64,000 bases of DNA from Bradyrhizobium australiense (GTDB taxonomy: Bacteria > Pseudomonadota > Alphaproteobacteria > Rhizobiales > Xanthobacteraceae), in contig NZ_JAAVLX010000005.1 in the NCBI RefSeq assembly GCF_013114825.1, positions 124,001 through 188,000 of the forward strand, in the 5' to 3' direction. The notes beneath the pieces are model-generated. The model made no database searches, was not told where the DNA came from, and was given only the letters and a program-made list of their open reading frames with translations. This document shows, piece by piece, positions 26,898 to 34,600 of this stretch. Both the position numbers and the translations under genes were made by a program. Position 1 is the first letter of the stretch, and every line of letters starts with the position of its first letter.

Positions 26898-27668
26898 ATG
26901 GCGGGCGAGATTTCCGACGCGATCATCCGGGTCCGCGACATCACCGTGCAGTTCGGCAAGACGCGCGTGCTCGACGGGCTCAACCTCGACGTCAAACGCG
27001 GCGAAATTCTGGGATTTGTCGGCCCGTCGGGCGCCGGAAAATCGGTTCTGACGCGCACCATCATCGGTCTCGTGCCCAAGCTTAGTGGACGCATTGAGGT
27101 GTTCGGCGTCGATCTCGACGCGGCGAGCGCCGCCGAGCGCCGCGGTGTTGAGCGCCGCTGGGGCATCCTGTTTCAGCAGGGGGCGCTGTTTTCCTCGCTC
27201 ACCGTGCGGCAGAACATCCAGTTTCCGGTGCGCGAATATCTCAACGTCTCACAGCGGCTGCTCGACGAGATCATGGTGGCCAAGCTCGGCATGGTCGGCC
27301 TGCGGCCCGAAGTTGCCGACCGCTATCCGTCTGAGCTTTCGGGCGGCATGATCAAGCGCGTGGCGCTGGCGCGTGCACTCGCCCTCGATCCCGAACTGGT
27401 ATTTCTGGACGAGCCGACCTCGGGGCTCGATCCGATCGGGGCCGGTGACTTCGACGAGCTGGTGCGCACCCTGCAGCGTACTTTGGGCCTGACCGTTTTC
27501 ATGGTAACCCATGATCTCGACAGCCTATATACGGCCTGCGATCGCATCGCGGTTTTAGGGAACGGTAAGATCATTGCCGCAGGATCGATTGCCGATATGC
27601 AGGCCTCGCAGCATCCCTGGTTGAGGCAATATTTTCACGGCAAGCGCGCCCGCGCTGTGATGGGTTAG
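26898..27668 (+). CDS. mlaF: MlaF-type ABC ATPase
   Basis: The 256-residue ATPase drives the MlaE/MlaD lipid transporter. The Walker A box 'GPSGAGKS' is at residues 42-49, the signature is 'ELSGGMIKRVALARAL', Walker B is 'LVFLDEP', and the switch histidine is in 'VTHD'. ATG 26898 is used, although GTG 26892 overlaps the mlaE stop codon as GTGA and would add two residues. The C-terminal tail after 'RQYFHGKRAR' is short, matching MlaF. Next comes a repeat element and then mlaD. Confidence 0.92.
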   Translation: MAGEISDAIIRVRDITVQFGKTRVLDGLNLDVKRGEILGFVGPSGAGKSVLTRTIIGLVPKLSGRIEVFGVDLDAASAAERRGVERRWGILFQQGALFSSLTVRQNIQFPVREYLNVSQRLLDEIMVAKLGMVGLRPEVADRYPSELSGGMIKRVALARALALDPELVFLDEPTSGLDPIGAGDFDELVRTLQRTLGLTVFMVTHDLDSLYTACDRIAVLGNGKIIAAGSIADMQASQHPWLRQYFHGKRARAVMG

Positions 27669-27715
27669 AGCGTGCTCCCCAAAAGTGGGCATCGGTTTTC
27701 GGTTCAGATCATGCT
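27667..27715. repeat. Intergenic repeat between mlaF and mlaD (degenerate)
   Basis: The mlaF-mlaD spacer contains a 49-base copy of a sequence type, AGAGCGTGCTCCCCAAAAGT followed by GGCATCGGTTTTCGGTT, that I recognise as a frequent rhizobial intergenic element (AGAGCATGATCCGGAAAAGT type). It contains part of an inverted repeat (AGAGC...GATCATGCT). It lies inside the operon, with 118 bases between the genes. Confidence 0.55.
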
Positions 27716-27786
27716 GCAAACAAGCGATAAACGACGGGTCTGATCGGCGAAGCTGAACAGATCCTGATTTCGGAGTACCTTGAGTT

Positions 27787-28674
27787 ATGGAAACGCGGGC
27801 GAACTACGTCCTGATCGGGGCCTTCACGCTAGCGGTGATCGCCGCCGCATTCGGCTTCGTGCTGTGGTTTCAGAGCCTGCACGCCACAAAGCAGCGCAGC
27901 CCGATCCGCATCGTGTTCGAAGGCCCGGCGTCCGGGTTGCGCAATGGTGGCAGCGTCAACTTTAACGGTATTAGAATAGGGGAGGTCGTCTCCGTCAAAC
28001 TCGACAACCCGCGGCGCGTAGTCGCACTGGCGATGGTCGAGAACAATGCCCCGATCCGGAAAGACACGCTCGTGGGGCTCGAATTCCAGGGGCTGACAGG
28101 TGTCGCGGCGATCTCGCTGAAGGGCGGCGAGGAGACCGCGCCTGCCGTACCGCTCGACGAGGACGGCGTCCCTATGCTGACCGCCGACCCGAGCGCGCTG
28201 CAGGACGTCACGGAGTCGATCCGTGCCACATTGCAGAACGTCAACCGGCTTGTCGCCGATAATCAGGAGTCGGTGAAGAACTCGCTGCGGAATCTCGAAA
28301 CCTTCACGGCAGCGCTCGCGCGCAATTCCGAGAAGATCGACAATGTGATGCTCAGGGTCGATAGCGTAATGGGCAAGGCCGACAGCCTGATGCTCGGGCT
28401 CAACACGATCGCGGGCGGAGCCGCCGGCGGCGAGCTGAATCTTATGGTGAAGTCGATCAAGGAACTGGCCGAGGATTTCGACAAGCGGTCGGGCGCGCTG
28501 ATGGCCGACGGCCGCCGCACCCTCTCCGACATCAGCCGCGCCGTGAACAATTTCGACCGCAATCCGACCCGGGTGATCTTCGGCGGCGGCAACAGCCAAG
28601 CGGCCGCGCCACCGCCGGCAGCACCGGCAGCAACGGCGGCCCCGAGGGCGCCGAGCGGGCAGAAGCGGCAGTAG
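27787..28674 (+). CDS. mlaD: MlaD-type MCE protein
   Basis: The 295-residue protein has one N-terminal membrane helix (residues 7-29) and an MCE domain (about 38-120, 'VFEGPASGLRNGGSVNFNGIRIGEV'). A helical stretch follows (about 135-260), then an alanine/proline-rich end. It is anchored in the inner membrane, where MCE hexamers bind phospholipid for the MlaEF pump. The fold and position give the call. It is 118 bases from mlaF, longer than usual within an operon, because a repeat element lies in the gap. Confidence 0.92.
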   Translation: METRANYVLIGAFTLAVIAAAFGFVLWFQSLHATKQRSPIRIVFEGPASGLRNGGSVNFNGIRIGEVVSVKLDNPRRVVALAMVENNAPIRKDTLVGLEFQGLTGVAAISLKGGEETAPAVPLDEDGVPMLTADPSALQDVTESIRATLQNVNRLVADNQESVKNSLRNLETFTAALARNSEKIDNVMLRVDSVMGKADSLMLGLNTIAGGAAGGELNLMVKSIKELAEDFDKRSGALMADGRRTLSDISRAVNNFDRNPTRVIFGGGNSQAAAPPPAAPAATAAPRAPSGQKRQ

Positions 28675-28698
28675 AACCGCGAGTCCGCGGCGGACTTC

Positions 28699-31380
28699 TC
28701 AGCTAGCCGTCTTGAGCAAGGGGCCCGCGCCGGCTTTCATGTACTCGGCGTACAGCTCAGCCTTGTGCGGGCGTCCGATCAAATAGCCCTGTAGATCGTC
28801 GCATCGCTCGCGCATCAAGATCGAAAGCTGTTCGTTGGTTTCGACGCCTTCGGCAAGCACCGGCACATTGAAGCCGTGAGCGAGCCCGATCACGGCGCGC
28901 ACGATCGCCAGTGAGGGCGCATTGGACCCCAGCGACATGACGAAGGAGCGGTCGATCTTGATGCGGTCGAGCGGAAACGCCTGCAGATAGGACAGTGACG
29001 AGTAACCGGTCCCGAAATCGTCGAGCGCGATCATGACGCCAAGTGATTTGAGAGATTTGAGGGTCTGGCTCGCGCGCGAGATGTCTTCGATCAGGACACC
29101 CTCGGTGATCTCCAGTTCGAGCCGCGATGGCGGCAGGCCGCTCTCGCGCAACGCCGTTCGCACCTGCTGTTCGAGATTTTCCCGGCGAAACTGCGCGGCC
29201 GAGACGTTCACCGCAATGCGCATGGTTTCATCCCACGATGACGCCTGCCGACAGGCTTCCATCAGAACCCATTCGTCGATTTTCGCAATCGAGCCGCTAT
29301 CCTCGGCGACCGGGATGAACTCGCCGGGCGTCACCAGCCCGCGCAGCGGATGCTGCCAGCGAACCAGCGCCTCAAAGCCGGTTATCTTGCCATCCCGGTG
29401 ACGCTGCGGCTGATACTCCAGGTACAGTTCACCATTGTCGACCGCGGAACGTAGATCGTGCTCCATGGCGCGACGGTCCCGCAACTGCCGATCCATCGCG
29501 TTAGTAAAGATACGCGTCAGCCCGCGTCCTTCGTGCTTGGCGCGATAGAGCGCCGCGTCGGCGTTAGCCAGCAGAGTAGCCGGGTTGTCGCCATCGCGTG
29601 GGTAGAGTGCCACGCCGATGCTGAGGTCGATCTCCAGGGCGTGGCCGTCGATTTCGATCGGACGCCTGAACGCGTCGCGCATTCTGGCCGCCAGCAGTTC
29701 CGCGGCTCCGGGCAGGGGCACCTGCTCCGTGATGGCAATGAATTCGTCACCGCCGACGCGCGCGACATAGGCTCCTTGGGCGGCCTGCCGCAGCCGGCGG
29801 GAGACTTCCCGCAACAGGGCGTCGCCCATCGAATGGCCGAACAGGTCGTTGACCTCCTTGAAATGATCGAGATCGATGCAAAGCACGGCAAAGCTGCCGC
29901 CGGCTTCTCCCGAATCTTGCATCAGCGCGGAAAGGCGAGCATCGAACGAGGCGCGATTGGGCAATTCGGTGAGGAGATCGTGCGACGCCAGATATCTGAC
30001 CTTCTGTTCGGCGCGGTTGCGCTCCGTTATGTCGAACGCCACCGAAACCATGCCGGCCTTGCCGTGATACGACAGCGGCCGCGATTCAATCACGACCTCG
30101 ATGAGGTCGCCGCCGGAAGTCTTGTGGATGACAGGCTCCTGCGATGTGCGGGCCGGCTCCGCCGGAGAGCAGCCGTCTGCGCTGAGGTCGTGCTCCGACA
30201 TCGAGAGCAGTTCTTCGCGGGAATAGTGGTAGTGGCTGCACATCGCGGCATTGACCGCCAACAGCCGCCTTGTGTCCGCATCTGCCACCCACATTGGCAG
30301 CGGGTTCTCCTCAAACAGCAGCCGGAACGAAGCCTCGCTGCGTTTGAGGTCGGTAATATCGACACGAATCCCGATGCTGCCGCCGTCCGCTGTCCGCCGC
30401 TCCTCGATCCGGCTCCATCTGTCGCCCGGCAATTGTTGCTCGTGGGAGCTTTGCGGCAGGGCATGGCGGGCCATGCGTTCGCTGAACCATTCCTCCTCCC
30501 GCCCGACGGCGTCGGCATATTGCTGATGCGTCAGCCCGGCGCGAAGAATATCTTCGAAGCGAGCGCCCTGAACGATGGCCGCCGTATTCGATGCATAGAG
30601 CTTGGGGTATTGCCGGTTCCACAAGACCAGCCGATCGTCCTTGTCGAATATCGCCAATCCCTCTGGCACGACGTCCAGCGCTTCGGTCAGATAGGTATGC
30701 GCGGCGCGGGCTCGCTCTCCCTCTTCGGCAAGTCGGGCCTGAGTTTCGATCAGCCGGACGAAATTGCCGAAATTCGTGTTGATCATCCGAATGAACAGAA
30801 CCAGCAGCAGGCCGAGGTTCATACCGATGCAAACCAGAAGCGGCTCGCCGGAAGCGAGCAGACGCAGAGCGAGCGGCAGTCCCGCAATGAGCAGCGTCAG
30901 GCGGGACGCCGGTGGGAAGCTGCCAAGACAATAGGCGGCGCCGATGCAGCCCATGAAGACGAGAAGCGAGATCGGCGCGCGAAGCGCGGGGTCCACCGAT
31001 TCGATTAGCGCCAAAGTCCAGATGAGAAATCCGGCGGGCAAGGTGGCGGAAAGAATCCGCATCCGCGCTAGAAACCGATAGGAGTCTTCCGGCGTGAGCT
31101 CGACGCCGCGCATCCTGATCCACTGGATCATGCGAATGACACTGACGATCAGAAGCGCACCGGGCAGAGCAAATCTCAGCCACCCGTTTACGGAGGAGGG
31201 CAGAACGAAGCCGACGCTGATGCTGTCCAGCAGCAGCACCGCATAGAGAATCGGAACCTGGTTGGTGAGGATGCGGAACTGTTCGCTCACGAGCGCGCGG
31301 CCGTGCGGCGTCGCGCATTCGCCGACGGCGAACAGGCTTCGCGCCCTGGAAATCAAGTTTATGCCATCTCTTCCCGACAC
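28699..31380 (-). CDS. Membrane PAS-GGDEF-EAL c-di-GMP enzyme
   Basis: The 893-residue protein has an N-terminal membrane region (about residues 40-215, six or more helices), two PAS domains (about 230-345 and 350-470), then a GGDEF domain (about 475-635) and an EAL domain (about 645-885). GGDEF is intact and the EAL motif reads 'FEALVRW' with the downstream 'DDFGTGYSSLSYL' metal-site block, so both cyclase and phosphodiesterase activities are possible. It should control c-di-GMP and thus motility or attachment. Start codon is GTG at 31380 with no clear ribosome site, so the true start may differ. It is convergent with mlaD. Confidence 0.88.
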   Translation of the reverse strand: MSGRDGINLISRARSLFAVGECATPHGRALVSEQFRILTNQVPILYAVLLLDSISVGFVLPSSVNGWLRFALPGALLIVSVIRMIQWIRMRGVELTPEDSYRFLARMRILSATLPAGFLIWTLALIESVDPALRAPISLLVFMGCIGAAYCLGSFPPASRLTLLIAGLPLALRLLASGEPLLVCIGMNLGLLLVLFIRMINTNFGNFVRLIETQARLAEEGERARAAHTYLTEALDVVPEGLAIFDKDDRLVLWNRQYPKLYASNTAAIVQGARFEDILRAGLTHQQYADAVGREEEWFSERMARHALPQSSHEQQLPGDRWSRIEERRTADGGSIGIRVDITDLKRSEASFRLLFEENPLPMWVADADTRRLLAVNAAMCSHYHYSREELLSMSEHDLSADGCSPAEPARTSQEPVIHKTSGGDLIEVVIESRPLSYHGKAGMVSVAFDITERNRAEQKVRYLASHDLLTELPNRASFDARLSALMQDSGEAGGSFAVLCIDLDHFKEVNDLFGHSMGDALLREVSRRLRQAAQGAYVARVGGDEFIAITEQVPLPGAAELLAARMRDAFRRPIEIDGHALEIDLSIGVALYPRDGDNPATLLANADAALYRAKHEGRGLTRIFTNAMDRQLRDRRAMEHDLRSAVDNGELYLEYQPQRHRDGKITGFEALVRWQHPLRGLVTPGEFIPVAEDSGSIAKIDEWVLMEACRQASSWDETMRIAVNVSAAQFRRENLEQQVRTALRESGLPPSRLELEITEGVLIEDISRASQTLKSLKSLGVMIALDDFGTGYSSLSYLQAFPLDRIKIDRSFVMSLGSNAPSLAIVRAVIGLAHGFNVPVLAEGVETNEQLSILMRERCDDLQGYLIGRPHKAELYAEYMKAGAGPLLKTAS

Positions 31381-31693
31381 GGGTTCGGAAGCTAAGCGGC
31401 AATCAAGAATCTCTCGTAAAAACTCTTGGTAGCAATGAACTTAATCAACGCGGAATCGCATGCTGTTCCGCCACATGCACGTCGGAATCCGGCAAATCTT
31501 CTGCTCGCGCTGCGGATAACACCGTGGTTCTACGGAGAGGCGTCTGGCCGATCAGATTGCGCGGACGCGGCAGCGGAATGCACGCGCGCAGGCGTGGTAA
31601 GCACGCGAGGCCGCCGCTCGTACGCTCACCCATGCAGGAAGGAAAAACGGAGGCATCATTGCCTCCGTTTCGTGTTCTGCAATCGGTCTCGCT
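31381..31693. other. 313-base gap between two minus-strand genes
   Basis: It holds the terminator of the GPR-like gene (31645-31670) and, nearer 31381, presumably the promoter of the GGDEF-EAL gene. I see no open frame with family similarity and no other structure. Confidence 0.5.
31645..31670 (-). terminator. Terminator of the GPR-like gene
   Basis: Arms AAACGGAGGC (31645-31654) and GCCTCCGTTT (31661-31670) are perfect complements with a 6-base loop. On the minus strand the stem is followed by TTTCC. It lies 24 bases beyond the stop codon of the large gene. Confidence 0.75.
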
Positions 31694-34600
31694 CTACCCC
31701 AGCCGTCCCGCCGCGTGCGCGAGCAGGGTGTAGACCAGTCCGGTCTCGGAGGTGAGGTGGCCGCGTAGCGCCTGCGGTCCGCGATCCTCGCGTGCAACTT
31801 CGTCCAGGAGCCGTTCGAATTCGGCGATATAGCGGTCGACCGTCTGCTTGAAGGCGCGGTCGGCACGATATTTGCGGGCGACTTCATCGAACGCCTTCTG
31901 GCCGGCCGGCGTGTAGAGGCGCTTGCTGAACGCCTTGCTCTCGCCGCGCTGGTAGCGATCCCACATTTCGGCGGCGAGATTGCGATCCATCAGCCGGCCG
32001 ATGTCGAGTGACAGCGACTCCAACGGATTGACCGCGGCCTGCGGCGTGCGGCCCCGGGGCGCCTGTCCCGCACCTGCGTCGGTGCGGTGGAGCAGGTCCG
32101 ACAGCCATCCGTCCCGGCCGGCGTCCTGGCTCACCGGACTGACCGGCGGAGCTTCGGCGCGGCGCGGCGCTGGCATGCCGAGATCCGGCGGCGGCAGGGT
32201 CGATGCACTGCCGGCGTCGCGCATGCGCACCTCGTTGCGGCCGCCGGCGGCAGCTGCCATCACGGGCTCTTCCTGGCGTTGCACGCTGGCGCGGCCGGAG
32301 GTCACGACGTCGAGACCTCGGCCATGATGCGCGACGATCCGGTTGAGCTCGGCGAGTGCCTCGATCTGGTCGACGATCACCTTGCGCATCTGCGCGGTGT
32401 TGTCGGCCGCCTCCTGCGGCATCTCGAGCACGCCGCGGCGCAGCTCGTTGCGCGTCGCCTCGAGCTCCTGATGCATCTCGGCCGCCATCTGCTTCATGGA
32501 CTGCACCATCGCAGCGAACTTCTCGGTCGATTGCTTGAACATCGCATCGGTTTCATGCGTGCTCTGCTGGTACAGATCGTTCATGGCGTCGAGGGTCTGC
32601 TGCCGCTCGTTCTCGGCCGCAGCGCGCACGGCTTCGAACTGGCGGCTGATCGCGGCCGATCCGGCGCCGGCGGTTTCCGCCACGACGCGCGCGATATCGC
32701 GTGCACGTTCTTCCGCCGCGGCGAGCGATTCATCGAGCAGGCCGGTAAAGCGCGACAGGCGCTGGTCGAGGTCGGTGGTGCGCAGGTCGATGGTGGTGAC
32801 CAGCGATTCAAGCTGCGACTTGCGATCGGCGACCGACGCCGTGGTGGAGCGGTTGGCCTGTTCGACCATGCCGGCAGCCTCGACCAGCGACTTGCCGTGC
32901 TTCTCGAACTCGCCCGACAGCGCGCCGAGATCCTCCAGCGCCTTCGTGGTCTTCGAGTTGAATACGGTCAACTGGTCTTCCAGCGTCTGGGTAGCGACGC
33001 CATTGCGGGCGGTGACGTCGTTCATGGCGGATACGAAGTCGGCCACGCGGGTCACCAGCGCGCGCTCCAGCGAATTGAGATTGTCGTGGGCGCCGGTCAG
33101 CACTTCCTGCAGCAGGATGTTGCCTTCGCGCAGCCGCTCGAACAGCGCCACCGTGTCGGTGCGCAGGATCTTGCTGGTCTCCTGCATTTCGGTGACGGCG
33201 GCGATCGATACCTGGCGCGACTGGTCGATGGCCGAGCGCGATGCCTGTTCGAGGTCCTTCAGCGACTTGGCCACCGCGCCGGTGGCGAGGTCGCCCGCGG
33301 TGGTAATCGTGCGCGCGACCTCCGAACCGTGGGTCGACATCGATTGCGAGAACGCCTGGCCGCGGGTTTCGATCGATTTCAGGGCGTCGGCGGTGACGCG
33401 ATCGATGTCGGTGGTCAGTTGCGTGGTCCTGGTGCTGAGCGCCTCGACCAGCGAACCGCGGCGGCTGTCGACGATCTGCGCCAGACGATCGGTCTGCTGC
33501 TGAACGTAGGTGACGATTTCGTCGGTCTTGCCGGTCATTGTCGAGCCGAAATTGCTGCTCGCGGCGAGCACCGAACGTTCGATATCGGCCGAGGTCGACT
33601 TGACCTTGGAGCTGACCTCATTCGTTGCGGCGACCAGCGCGCTCTGCGCGTTCTGCGCGGTGGTCTGGATGATATCGGTTGTGCTGGCGGTGACGGTGCC
33701 GAGCGAACGCTCCATATCTGCGGCGATCGCCTTGATCTGGTTGGCGGTCTCGGCAGAGGTCGCAGACAACGAGTTCTGGGCTTCGCGCGCGGTGCCGAGG
33801 ATGGATGCCGCGGTATCGGTGCCGACCGCGGTCAGCGTGCGTTCGACGTCGATCGCCAGCGACTTGACGTGGTTGGCAGCCTCCGTGGACGCCGTTATCA
33901 ACGTGTTCTGGGCTTCGCGTGCGCCCGTCGTGATCGACTCGGCGGTGGCATTGCCGGCCATCGAGAGCGAACGCTCCATGTCGGCGGCAAGCGCCTTGAC
34001 CTGGGTCGATGCGTCAGCGGACGCGTTCATCAGGGTATTCTGGGCCTCGCGGGCGCCTGCCGTGATCGCTTCGGCGGTCGCCGTTCCGGCGATCGACAGC
34101 GAACGCTGTACGTCGGCCGCAAGCGACCTGACCTGATTGGCGGCCTCGGTAGAGGCGGCGACGAGCGTGCTTTGTGCTTCACGGGCACCTGCGGTGACGG
34201 CCTCGGCGGTTGCCGTGCCGGCCACCGACAGCGAGCGCTCAACATCGCTGGCGAGCGACTTGACTTGGCTTGCGGCGTCGGCGGACGCGGTCACCAGCGT
34301 GCTCTGTGCCTCGCGCGCGCCGGCGAGAACCGATGCGGCCGTGGCATCGCCCGCAGCCGAGAGGGTGCGCTCGACGTCTGCGGCGAGAGATTTGATCTGG
34401 GCGGCGGCCTCGGAGGAGGCCGACACCAGCGTGGTCTGGGCATCTTTGGCGCTGGTCAGGATCGAATTGGCCGCGCCGGTGCCGACGGCGGTGAGGGCGG
34501 CCTCGACCTCAGCCGAGGTCAGCTTGAGTTGTGCGCCGACATCGGAGGAAACTGTCAGCAGCGCCTGCTGCGCGGTGCGTGCGCCGGTCTGGATGGTCTC

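Noticed and set aside
29458..31008. 516-codon open frame antisense to the GGDEF-EAL gene
   Set aside because: It overlaps a well-supported enzyme and has no domain similarity.
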